Part shown: in pieces, positions 55,082-62,719 of the stretch
Layout of the letters: each line of letters begins with the position of its first letter
Position numbering within the stretch: position 1 is the stretch's first letter
NCBI RefSeq assembly: GCF_002263515.1
Contig: NZ_CP022752.1
Coordinates: forward strand, 3,286,001 to 3,350,000
Length of the DNA: 64,000 bases
Source: Actinopolyspora erythraea
GTDB taxonomy: Bacteria > Actinomycetota > Actinomycetes > Mycobacteriales > Pseudonocardiaceae
Direction: 5' to 3'
Notes under the pieces: generated by a model
Told to the model about the DNA's origin: nothing
What the model saw: only the letters and a program-made list of their open reading frames with translations
Database searches by the model: none
Position numbers and translations under genes: made by a program

Positions 55082-56611
55082 CTACTCGATGACCGGTGGG
55101 GCGGTCCGGGGCATGTCGTTGAACCACACGTCATCCCACTCCTCGAGCCAGCTGGGACGTTCGTGCTCCTGGTCCTCGTCACCGCCCTGGCCCCGGCCGG
55201 CGCCGAGACCTCCCACGGGCGCTCGCCCACCGCCCGCGCGGCCCGGCGTGGTACCGGTCGCGGCCGTACCCGAGGTGGTGGAACCGCCTCGGATCGGTGC
55301 GGTACCGGCGCGGCCACCCGAACCGGGCGTGGTGCCGCCGCGTCCCGAGCCGGAGGGCGTTCCACCACCGCCGGTTCCACCGGCGTAGCCACCGACACCG
55401 CCTACTCCACCGGCCGAACCGCCCGCGCCGCGCCCCGCGGCGCCACCGCTCCCGCCGGGGCCGTTCGACGCGCCCGGGGATCCCGGCGTGGTGGAACCGC
55501 CCGGGTCGGAGGTCCAGGCCGAACCACTGCCCGCGGGACTGTCCGGGTAGTCCCCCGCACCGGGTGGCTGTCCCGACGTTCCGGGACCGGAACCGGTGCC
55601 AGAACCACCGCCGGCACCGCCCTGCCCCGGATAGGAACCACCGGTACCGGGCTGAATGCCGTGGCCGGAGCCAGCGCCGTCGGAACCGTTGCCGCCGACA
55701 CCGCTGCCGGAGTAGTCACCGGGAGCGGTGCCCTGGCCGGTGCGTCCCGGCGGCACGGCGGGCGGAACCGCAGGGGGCTCACCGACGGGAGGCTGCGAGG
55801 GTGGCTGCGCGGGTTCGCCGTCGAGCTGCCGGTAGGCGGGAACGGTGGCGTCCACGTCCCGGTAGGTCGCGCTCAGCACCCGGTCCATCGTCTCCTGGGC
55901 CTTGCGCTCCTCCTGCTGGCGCTCCTGCATCTGCCGCTTGGCGTCCTGCTGCGCGCCAGTGGGGCCGCTGGCGACCCCCGCGAAGAACGAGCGGCTCACG
56001 TTGTAGTCGCGGGGCGGCGGGACCATCTCCTTGACCTGACCAGCGGCCGAACCGGCCTCTTCGATCTTGTTGCCGGTCAGCCGGAAGCACTCGCCGCTGC
56101 CGCGAGCCCAGGTGGCGAGTGGCTGCGCGGACTGTTTGGCCGTCTCAGCGGCCTTGCCGGACCAACCGCTGTCGATGGCCTTGGTGGAATCGCCCTCCAG
56201 TCGTTCACCGAGTTCGGCGAGTTTCTTGCCGATGTCGCGCCAGGCCTCACCCACGGCCTTCGCATCGGAGAAGTTCAACGTGCTCTGGTTGGTGTCGTAG
56301 ATCTTCTTGTGGTCGTAGGACTGCCAGTTCTCGTGCTGCTTGATCGACTGCGGATCGTAGCCCGCCGGGGCGTCCAACCGCCGGTTGCGCTCTTCGAGCT
56401 CCTGGCGCCGCTTCTCGCCTTCCTCCTCGGCAGCGGCGGCCTGCTCTTGCTGGGCGTTCTCCGCGCGGGTGTCGTAGCCAAACAGCTTGCCAACGTCGTC
56501 GCGCACCGTTCCGGGAATGTCCCGGAGGGTACCGGGCAGGTCCCGCATCGCGTCGGCGATGGTTTCGTCCGCCGAACCCACGTGTTCGTCAAACCAGGAT
56601 CGGATACCCAT
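55082..56611 (-). CDS. PPE/WXG-type ESX substrate with long Gly/Pro-rich tail
   Basis: A 509-residue protein. Residues 1-270 are helical with a WxG turn (DSGWSGKAAETAKQSAQPLA near 150), an R/E/Q-rich coiled coil (AKRQMQERQQEERKAQE near 230) and a PPE-like layout. Residues about 275-490 are almost only Gly, Pro, Ser, Thr and Ala (e.g. GGTGGGGTPSGSGRGGTTPG), a disordered surface-exposed or spacer region. The end RPSWLEEWDDVWFNDMPRTA is acidic and Trp-rich. 12 bp after the DUF3558 lipoprotein stop. EspG is the next gene. Confidence 0.78.
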   Translation of the reverse strand: MGIRSWFDEHVGSADETIADAMRDLPGTLRDIPGTVRDDVGKLFGYDTRAENAQQEQAAAAEEEGEKRRQELEERNRRLDAPAGYDPQSIKQHENWQSYDHKKIYDTNQSTLNFSDAKAVGEAWRDIGKKLAELGERLEGDSTKAIDSGWSGKAAETAKQSAQPLATWARGSGECFRLTGNKIEEAGSAAGQVKEMVPPPRDYNVSRSFFAGVASGPTGAQQDAKRQMQERQQEERKAQETMDRVLSATYRDVDATVPAYRQLDGEPAQPPSQPPVGEPPAVPPAVPPGRTGQGTAPGDYSGSGVGGNGSDGAGSGHGIQPGTGGSYPGQGGAGGGSGTGSGPGTSGQPPGAGDYPDSPAGSGSAWTSDPGGSTTPGSPGASNGPGGSGGAAGRGAGGSAGGVGGVGGYAGGTGGGGTPSGSGRGGTTPGSGGRAGTAPIRGGSTTSGTAATGTTPGRAGGGRAPVGGLGAGRGQGGDEDQEHERPSWLEEWDDVWFNDMPRTAPPVIE

Positions 56612-56623
56612 GACAGCGCCCCC

Positions 56624-57166
56624 TCACGCCGGTTCCGGAACGTTCGGCTCGACCTTCTCGGCTATCTCCAGCGCCTTCGCACACTCGTCGACGTCGTCGG
56701 GAAGGCGGATTTCTTGTGTCTGGACCTGAATCAATCCTTGCCCAGCATCGAACATCAAGACACAAGCACGAGCTTCGGTGGCCCCATTGGGGACAGCACT
56801 CGCGGCAGCACGACCGTTCACCTGAGTTCGATCAAAACTGGCCCATACGGACCTCTTCTCCGAGGAGGCCACAGTCTGGCGAGTGTTCTTCTCCAACCGC
56901 GCGGTAACCGGCTCCCCCGCGTAGTAGCACCCTGGAGCCCACGGCAGTTCACTCCTGGGCTCCCCGCGCGTTTCCAACCCGAACGATTTCAATTCTTCAT
57001 CCGACAACAAGCCACACGGATCCACTCCGGCAAGCACCTCATCAGAAGGCTTGGCACCTGTCGTTTCGGAGGAATCCTCAGTAATATCACCGGGCGAACA
57101 TCCGGTCATACCGAGCAGCGCCGCACCGGTAACTGCGGTCACCACCAATCGCGACCACCTGCTCAC
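56624..57166 (-). CDS. DUF3558 lipoprotein
   Basis: A 180-residue lipoprotein: signal VVTAVTGAALLGMTGCS with lipobox MTGC, then the DUF3558 pattern DPCGLLSDEELKSFGLETRG near 48 and PGCYYAG near 78, ending with VDECAKALEIAEKVEPNVP. DUF3558 proteins are anchored to the outer face of the membrane; several lie beside ESX substrate genes as here. Start overlaps the upstream stop (4 nt). Confidence 0.85.
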   Translation of the reverse strand: MSRWSRLVVTAVTGAALLGMTGCSPGDITEDSSETTGAKPSDEVLAGVDPCGLLSDEELKSFGLETRGEPRSELPWAPGCYYAGEPVTARLEKNTRQTVASSEKRSVWASFDRTQVNGRAAASAVPNGATEARACVLMFDAGQGLIQVQTQEIRLPDDVDECAKALEIAEKVEPNVPEPA

Positions 57167-57576
57167 TGCTGCACACCCCGCTTCAAATCCCCGCTGATCT
57201 GCTCGTCGGTGGCGACGTAGCGCTGCTTGGCCTCCCGAAACAACGCCGCCTTGCGGCGCAACTCGTCCGCGAACTGTCTCAACAGATCAGCGGCTCCAGT
57301 AGAACCATTACTGGCTTTCTGCCCAAACTTGTTAGCCAACTGCTGCCCCGAGAGGTAATCTCCCAGACCTGGAACCTGTTGCAGTCTAATCGCGGAGTCA
57401 GCGAGCTGATCAGCTTCTGAAGCCTCACGTTCGTAAACCGCAGCAGCGCTGTCGGCGGCCTGGGGTTCCATGGCCAGCTGCCCCGCCGAGATCCGCTGCT
57501 GGATCCAGGAGTTCTCCTCACGGATGACCCCCAACGCCGCGCTCGCCCCCGCGAACCCCGCCGCCTCGTCCGCCAT
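57163..57576 (-). CDS. small PE/EspC-like ESX substrate with C-terminal YxxxD signal
   Basis: A 137-residue helical protein, first gene of the module. FAGASAALGVIREENSWIQQ starts it, GDYLSGQQLANKFGQ lies in the turn, and FREAKQRYVATDEQISGD near the end contains YVATD, a YxxxD/E secretion signal. The small partner gene at 52348 ends with a similar Y-x-x-T-D-E. ATG at 57576 has GGAGGGG five nt upstream; a further upstream frame to 57606 is unlikely. Confidence 0.72.
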   Translation of the reverse strand: MADEAAGFAGASAALGVIREENSWIQQRISAGQLAMEPQAADSAAAVYEREASEADQLADSAIRLQQVPGLGDYLSGQQLANKFGQKASNGSTGAADLLRQFADELRRKAALFREAKQRYVATDEQISGDLKRGVQQ

Positions 57577-57696
57577 CACAGCCCCTCCAGCTCCGAACAG
57601 ACTCACCGCAACCGTGCCACCACGAACGGACGATCACCCTAACCCACACCAGACCCCCTCATCCGCCAAACCGACAAACCCGACCAGTGACGCAAG

Positions 57697-57900
57697 TCAC
57701 CCGCGAGAGGCCCGCAACGCCGCCAGGAAGTCCGTCCACTGACGACTGTTCACCACCAGCACTCCAGCGGCCGGCTCCTTCAAATCCCGGACAGCAGCCC
57801 CGCACTCCACCGGGGCCACCTCCACACAGTTGCCATTGCCACCGCTGTGACTACTCCGACGCCAGCACTCCACCGAAGGTTCCGAAATATCCACGATCAC
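57697..57900 (-). CDS. DUF397 protein (1)
   Basis: A 67-residue DUF397 protein: CWRRSSHSGGNGNCVEVAPV then VRDLKEP and VLVVNSRQWTDFLAAL. DUF397 proteins are paired with XRE-DUF5753 regulators in actinomycetes and act as small partners, possibly anti-regulators. Second DUF397 gene of this module. Confidence 0.9.
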   Translation of the reverse strand: MIVDISEPSVECWRRSSHSGGNGNCVEVAPVECGAAVRDLKEPAAGVLVVNSRQWTDFLAALRASRG

Positions 57901-58075
57901 CTACCCGACAAGAGGGGTCCGCACTGTTCGGCTCGACGACTCCGCCCGGAACGAGCAACAGCGGGAACACACGACATCCCGAACGAACGCACGGGACGCG
58001 ACTTCACGCGTACCACCGGCATATCCGTGAAGTCATCAGCCAAATCGTTGAAAACGCCACTGAACGAGCGCCCCG

Positions 58076-58273
58076 TCACACCGATAATCCGACCAGGAAC
58101 TCCGACCACCGACGGCGGTCCACCACCAGCACCGAACCGGCCGCGTCCTTCGAATCCCGCACTACCACATCTGACCCCAGATTAGCTACTTCCACACACG
58201 CACCGTGGTGATTGCTGTAACTACTACGCCGCCACTCGACTCCGGCCAGTTCCAAACCACGCATCATCGCCAC
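58076..58273 (-). CDS. DUF397 protein (2)
   Basis: A 65-residue DUF397 protein: VEWRRSSYSNHHGACVEVAN, VVVRDSKDAAGSVLVVDRRR and WSEFLVGL. It begins directly behind the XRE gene stop; GAGGTGG just upstream suggests that the ATG at 58267 may be the real start. Related to but clearly diverged from the DUF397 protein at 57697. Confidence 0.9.
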   Translation of the reverse strand: MAMMRGLELAGVEWRRSSYSNHHGACVEVANLGSDVVVRDSKDAAGSVLVVDRRRWSEFLVGLSV

Positions 58274-58274
58274 C

Positions 58275-59168
58275 TCAACCAGAGAAGTCCCTACTCATCG
58301 AGTCGATGAGCTCCAACGACACCTCCTGACTGTACGCGACATCGCGAACCTGTTTCGCAATATCCGTGTAGACGTCAGCTACCTCCCGCTCGTCCGAGTA
58401 ACGAGCCCCGACGACAGGGTGCTGTTGCAGATACACAGCGGGTTGGAACTCCTCGAACTCCAGCAGGATGAAGGAACCGTCGATAGCAGCGTGCGCTCCA
58501 GCCGAGGTGGGCACCACTCTGATGTCGATGTTGTCGTAGTTGCCCAAGCTCACCAGATGAGCGAACTGCTCCCGCATAACCCCCTCGGAGCCGACAGGGC
58601 GAGACAGTACCGACTCCTCGATCAACGCTTCCAGCTTGAGCGGATATTCGTCATCGAAAAGTCGATGCTGACGTTCGATCCGGAGTCCGACAACCAAATC
58701 GTGGTACTGCTGATTCACCACTGGACTGGCGCGGGTCAGAGCCTCGATGTACTTCCGGGTCTGCAACAAACCGGGAATCAAACCGTGTTCGTAGGTGATC
58801 TCACGTTCAGCCTCTCCTTCTCCGCCGATCAACTCGGCGAACCAGTCCTCCACCACCTCGGAGAACGGCGCCCACCAGATCGGCTCGTTGGAGCGTTTGG
58901 CCCAGTTGACCAACCTAGTCTTCTCAGAGTCAGTGGCGCCGTAGAGCTCCAACAGATCACGTACATCCCGCCACTGAAGTCGATACTTCCCCTGCTCCAT
59001 GCTGGTGATCTTCGGTTGTGTGCAACCCAATTCGGTTGCGGCTTCCGAAGTGCTGATCCTGCGGCCCACACGCTCAGGCGCTCGCTCGCGCAGCGTCCGC
59101 AGCTCACGTCCGACCCTACGTCGCAGCCAGCCCGCATCCGATCGCGATGTCATCACATTCCTGTCCAC
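58275..59168 (-). CDS. XRE-family regulator with DUF5753 domain
   Basis: A 297-residue regulator: HTH ISTSEAATELGCTQPKITSM (about 38-60), then the DUF5753 domain from about 105 (YEHGLIPGLLQTRKYIEALT; QHRLFDDEYPLKLEALIEES; LRRPVGS-type loop; IDIRVVPTSAGAHAAIDGSF). Such regulators with DUF397 partners control development, secondary metabolism or defence in actinomycetes; a BldB/WhiJ-like system is the closest known case. Start GTG 59168 or ATG 59153. It shares an AT-rich promoter region with the divergent gene at 59307. Confidence 0.9.
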   Translation of the reverse strand: MDRNVMTSRSDAGWLRRRVGRELRTLRERAPERVGRRISTSEAATELGCTQPKITSMEQGKYRLQWRDVRDLLELYGATDSEKTRLVNWAKRSNEPIWWAPFSEVVEDWFAELIGGEGEAEREITYEHGLIPGLLQTRKYIEALTRASPVVNQQYHDLVVGLRIERQHRLFDDEYPLKLEALIEESVLSRPVGSEGVMREQFAHLVSLGNYDNIDIRVVPTSAGAHAAIDGSFILLEFEEFQPAVYLQQHPVVGARYSDEREVADVYTDIAKQVRDVAYSQEVSLELIDSMSRDFSG

Positions 59169-59306
59169 TGTCGAGGCACCGAGAAAGATCTACGCCGTAG
59201 CAGCGTCCAGTTTCCATGAACTTCACCTGATCGTGCACTACCCACGATTATAAATAAGCAGTAGATATATAAGTAGACATCGATCAAGCTTCGACAGGAG
59301 GAAGCG
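59169..59306. promoter_or_regulatory. AT-rich divergent promoter region
   Basis: Bases 59245-59285 are the most AT-rich stretch of the window, with overlapping boxes TATAAA, TAGATA and TATATA for either strand, between the XRE regulator and the gene at 59307. A typical target for autoregulation by the XRE protein. Confidence 0.5.
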
Positions 59307-59627
59307 ATGCAGGGACGGAACCACCTGTTCAGCAGCGGCTACCCCGCACTCCCGCCCCTGGGCACCCGCGAGGAGTTCATGACCGCCATGCGGGAGATGG
59401 TCGAGGACAACGCACCGCGCGTCTTCGCGCTGTGCGAGGAGCTCGGCGACCGCCACGACGCGGTGCTGCACTACTGGGGGATGGCCCACGACGACCACGC
59501 CGACCTCATCGGACTGGGCGGCAGCCTGCACATCGGCTTCCGGGACGCCGCGACCGCCCGCGACCGCCTCGCCCTCCGCCGGAACCTCCACCTCGTCTGG
59601 CCGCACCAACCACCCACCCCCACCTGA
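59307..59627 (+). CDS. small conserved protein divergent from the XRE regulator, function unknown
   Basis: A 106-residue protein with no membrane segment: FMTAMREMVEDNAPRVFALC, HDAVLHYWGMAHDDHADLIG, then FRDAATARDRLALRRNL. His/Asp-rich middle might bind metal. Proteins of this kind commonly lie next to XRE-DUF5753/DUF397 pairs and may be the regulated target. ATG with AGGAGGAAG upstream, very strong. Confidence 0.7.
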   Translation: MQGRNHLFSSGYPALPPLGTREEFMTAMREMVEDNAPRVFALCEELGDRHDAVLHYWGMAHDDHADLIGLGGSLHIGFRDAATARDRLALRRNLHLVWPHQPPTPT

Positions 59628-59809
59628 CAACCCCACCGCACCGACAGACCACGCACGACGAACCGCCCGGCACGCCGAAGCGCACCGGGTGGTGGGCGTT
59701 CCGCGACGAGGTGTCGGTTCCTGGTGAAATCCTCTGGTCCGCTCCCCCACGGGAAGCCGGAGCGGCTACGGTCCCGGCACCTCGGTGGTTCCGGAGCGGA
59801 CAGCTCCGC

Positions 59810-60751
59810 TCAAGCTCCCTGGCGCACCGGCGCGGAGAGGTGCCCGGCCAGCCAGTCGTACCAGGTCGACAGCCCCTCGCCGGTGGTCGCCGAGACCGGC
59901 AGGATCTCGACCTCGGGATTGATCCTGCGGGCGTACTCGGCGAACCGCTCCACCTCGAACGACAGGTGCGGCAGCAGATCAGTCTTGTTCAGCAGCACCA
60001 GGTCCGTGCTGGCGAACATGTTCGGGTACTTCAGCGGCTTGTCCTCGCCCTCGGTCACAGCCGCGATGACGACCTTGGCGTACTCGCCCAGGTCGAACAG
60101 CGCGGGACAGACCAGATTGCCCACGTTCTCCACCAGCACCACCGATCCCACGGCCGGGGCCAACGCGCGCAGCCCGCCCGCCAGCATCTCGGCGTCCAGG
60201 TGGCACCCGGCACCGGTGTTGATCTGCACCACGTCGGCGCCCGCGCGCCGCAGCCGCTCGGAGTCGCGCAGCGTCTCCTGGTCCCCCTCGATCACCGCCA
60301 GCGGAACCGTCGCCCCGGACTCGGCCAACGTCCGCTCCAGCAGGGTGGTCTTGCCCGCACCCGGTGAGCTCATCAGGTTCAGCGCCAGCACGGCCCGTTC
60401 GTTGAGCCACTGCCGGTTCCGCTCGGCCAGCGTGTCGTTCTTGGCCAGCACCTCCCGTTCCAGTTCCACCCGACGGGTGGCACCGTCCTGTTCCGGCACC
60501 TCGGCCTCCGCCGACCGGTGAGGCTCGGCTGCCGCGTCACCGTTGTGGGAGTGCTCGTGGGCGTGATCGTGGTCGTGAGCATGATCGTGGTCATGGGAAA
60601 GCCCGTGATCGTGGTGGTGCTCGTGGAGACGGGAACGTTGCCCCTCGCGGCGTTCCCGAACCCCGGCGCCGGATTCGTCAGCCGCATCCACCGCGTTGCG
60701 GGCTCCCACCCGAACACCGTTCTCGTCACCACATCCGCAGGTAGCGCACAT
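59810..60751 (-). CDS. hypB: hydrogenase nickel-incorporation GTPase HypB
   Basis: GTPase that loads nickel with HypA; 313 residues. The N-terminus MCATCGCGDEN has the CxxCGC high-affinity metal motif, and a His/Asp run about 45-75 (HEHHHDHGLSHDHDH) can store nickel. G domain: Walker A MSSPGAGKTTLLE near 125, ENVGNLVCPALFDLGE near 210, NKTDL near 260. ATG at 60751 is preceded by GGAAGGG. Last gene of the hyp group; 125 bp behind hypA. Confidence 0.95.
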   Translation of the reverse strand: MCATCGCGDENGVRVGARNAVDAADESGAGVRERREGQRSRLHEHHHDHGLSHDHDHAHDHDHAHEHSHNGDAAAEPHRSAEAEVPEQDGATRRVELEREVLAKNDTLAERNRQWLNERAVLALNLMSSPGAGKTTLLERTLAESGATVPLAVIEGDQETLRDSERLRRAGADVVQINTGAGCHLDAEMLAGGLRALAPAVGSVVLVENVGNLVCPALFDLGEYAKVVIAAVTEGEDKPLKYPNMFASTDLVLLNKTDLLPHLSFEVERFAEYARRINPEVEILPVSATTGEGLSTWYDWLAGHLSAPVRQGA

Positions 60752-60876
60752 CGTTTTCCCTTCCCACAACATCGAGCCGGAATCGGTCTCGGATTCCGGC
60801 TTTCGGGTTCACTCGCCCGGCCGCCGAGCGGGCCGGGTGGTCATACGTTCAGGCCGGACGGGAGACGACGGGGAGT

Positions 60877-61224
60877 TCAAGACGTGACCGTGCCGGAATC
60901 CACGTCCACCGCTCTGATCCGCAGTTCCCGTCCGGAAACCACTTCGACATCGAGACTGCCGCAGTCGCACACCGCGAGCTGGTCCTCAAGCACGACCAGC
61001 CGGTCACAATCTCGACAGCGACCGCTGCCCGCGGGGGTCACGATGTCCAGCCGCGCTCCCTCCAGTGCCGTGCCGCTGACCACCAGGTCGAAACAGAACC
61101 GCACCGAGTCCGGCACGACACCGGAGAGCTTGCCGACCTCCAGTTCCAACCTGGTGACACGCGGCTCGGGGACCGCCTCGAGCACCGCGTCCACCACGCT
61201 CTGGGTGATCCCCAGTTCGTGCAC
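60877..61224 (-). CDS. hypA: hydrogenase nickel-incorporation protein HypA
   Basis: HypA of 115 residues: nickel site VHE at the very start (GTG start keeps the His at position 2, which is essential), ELEVGKLSGVVPDSVRFCF near 30, and the zinc motif GRCRDCDRLV and LAVCDCGSLDVEVVSG. The second half is C-x-C where most HypA have C-x-x-C, a one-residue shortening. GTG at 61224 with GGGGGAG seven nt upstream. 301 bp separate it from hypE. Confidence 0.93.
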   Translation of the reverse strand: MHELGITQSVVDAVLEAVPEPRVTRLELEVGKLSGVVPDSVRFCFDLVVSGTALEGARLDIVTPAGSGRCRDCDRLVVLEDQLAVCDCGSLDVEVVSGRELRIRAVDVDSGTVTS

Positions 61225-61525
61225 CGTTCTCCCCCTTCGTTCCGCCCCGGCACCGGACACCGCACCGGTCGACCTCCCAGATCAAGCGACCATGAACGAC
61301 GCGACGGTGTGCCCCCGGTGCGTGAGGCGGATGCATCGCAAGCGGATTTCCAGCGCCGAACGACCACTCACGCAACCGGCACCGCCGCGGGTTCTCCCGC
61401 GTCGCGCCCTCGCGAGGAAGGACCGACGTGGCGTAGTACCTACTCGATGTCGGTCCCCCCGGAGCGAGAGCCAGCGGGAGGTTCCGCCGAGCGACCCCCC
61501 TCGACACCCGACCGGAAAGTTGCGA
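61225..61525. other. 301-bp hypE-hypA intergenic region with structured repeat
   Basis: An unusually wide gap for this operon. It contains the third copy of the ~100-nt element in antisense orientation to the hyp genes (61385-61488). No gene or clear promoter seen; the long gap suggests the element was inserted between two genes that were once adjacent. Confidence 0.5.
61385..61488 (+). repeat. structured ~100-nt element, copy 3 (between hypE and hypA)
   Basis: Plus-strand copy, 104 nt, about 85% identical to the rraA copy. Outer stem CTCCCGC (61394-61400) with GCGGGAG (61474-61480); inner stem GGACCGACGT (61420-61429) with ATGTCGGTCC (61447-61456), 10 of 10 pairs including one G-U; apical GTAG-TAC-CTAC. 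Where the rraA copy has a mismatch in each stem, this copy has a proper pair. No gene starts downstream on its strand. Confidence 0.65.
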
Positions 61526-62719
61526 TCAACAGATCCGAGGCAGGGGATCCCCTACGAGCAGATCCACGATCCTCGTCCCGCCGAACGCGGTGTTGAGCAT
61601 CACCAACCCGGGCGGATCCTCTCCGATGCGGCCGATCACCGCCGCCTCCGCGCCGTCCGGGTGCTCACGCAGCGCCGCCAACGCGGTGTCGACGGACTCT
61701 CCGTCCACGACGGCCACCATCCGGCCCTCGCAGGCCACGTACAGCGGATCGATGCCGAGCAGCTCGGAGGCACCGCGCACCTCCGTGCGCACCGGGACCT
61801 CGCCCTCCTCGACCACCACGGAGACGTTGGCGGCGGTGGCGACCTCGTTGAGAATCGTCGCGACGCCACCCCGCGTGGCGTCGCGCATCGCGCGAACCCC
61901 GGGGGTCGCGGCCAGCAGCCCGGCGACCATGTCGTGCAGCGGGGCGGTGTCGGACTCCAGGTCGGCGTCGATGTCCAGCTCACCGCGCTCCAGCATCACC
62001 GTGACACCGTGGTCGCCCACCGGCCCGGACACCAGCACGGCGTCGCCCGGCCGCACGGTGTCGATACCGAGCTCGTGGACCGTCTCGCGCACTCCGACAC
62101 CGGTGGTGTTGATGTAGCAACCGTCGGCCCTGCCCTTCTGCACCACCTTGGTGTCGCCGGTGACCACCCGTACTCCGGCCCGCTCGGCGGCCTGGGACAT
62201 GGACCGCACCACGCGCCGCAGCTCCGAGACGGGAAAGCCCTCCTCGATGATGAATCCGGCGGACAGATACAGCGGCCTGGCCCCGGAGACGGCGAGGTCG
62301 TTGACCGTGCCGTTGACGGCGAGCTCGCCGATGTCGCCGCCGGGGAAGAACAGCGGGGAGACCACGAAGGAGTCGGTGGTCAGGGCCAACCGCGAGTCGC
62401 CGAGCGTGAGCTCGGCACCGTCCTCCAGTTTCTCCAGGTGCGGGTTGCGCAGCTCCTCCAGGAACAACGCCTCGGTCAGCGTCTGGCTGGCCTTGCCACC
62501 GGCGCCGTGGGCGCTGGTGACGCGTTCCTCCTTGATCCTCGGCTTGCGGGCCCGCGCCCTCTCGATGCGGTCGAGGACCTGCTGCTCCCTGCTGCGGTAG
62601 TCGCTGCCCGGTTCCGCCGCACCGTGCGCGGGTTCGGCGGCGGTGTGCTCGGACGGGGTTCCGGTTCCCGTCGCCGCGGCGGTGCTCGGCTCCGCGTCGG
62701 TCTCGTTCTCGATGCTCAC
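61526..62719 (-). CDS. hypE: hydrogenase maturation protein HypE
   Basis: HypE dehydrates the thiocarbamate from HypF to thiocyanate and passes cyanide to the HypCD iron. 397 residues; the family-like part starts near 75 (VTSAHGAGGKASQTLTEAL), with FFPGGDIGELAVNGTVNDLA near 130 (PurM-like ATP site), GDTKVVQKGRADGCYI near 190, and the invariant C-terminal PRIC whose Cys carries the ligand. About 70 N-terminal residues are low-complexity and beyond the usual ~340-residue length. GTG overlaps the hypD stop by 4 nt. Confidence 0.95.
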   Translation of the reverse strand: MSIENETDAEPSTAAATGTGTPSEHTAAEPAHGAAEPGSDYRSREQQVLDRIERARARKPRIKEERVTSAHGAGGKASQTLTEALFLEELRNPHLEKLEDGAELTLGDSRLALTTDSFVVSPLFFPGGDIGELAVNGTVNDLAVSGARPLYLSAGFIIEEGFPVSELRRVVRSMSQAAERAGVRVVTGDTKVVQKGRADGCYINTTGVGVRETVHELGIDTVRPGDAVLVSGPVGDHGVTVMLERGELDIDADLESDTAPLHDMVAGLLAATPGVRAMRDATRGGVATILNEVATAANVSVVVEEGEVPVRTEVRGASELLGIDPLYVACEGRMVAVVDGESVDTALAALREHPDGAEAAVIGRIGEDPPGLVMLNTAFGGTRIVDLLVGDPLPRIC

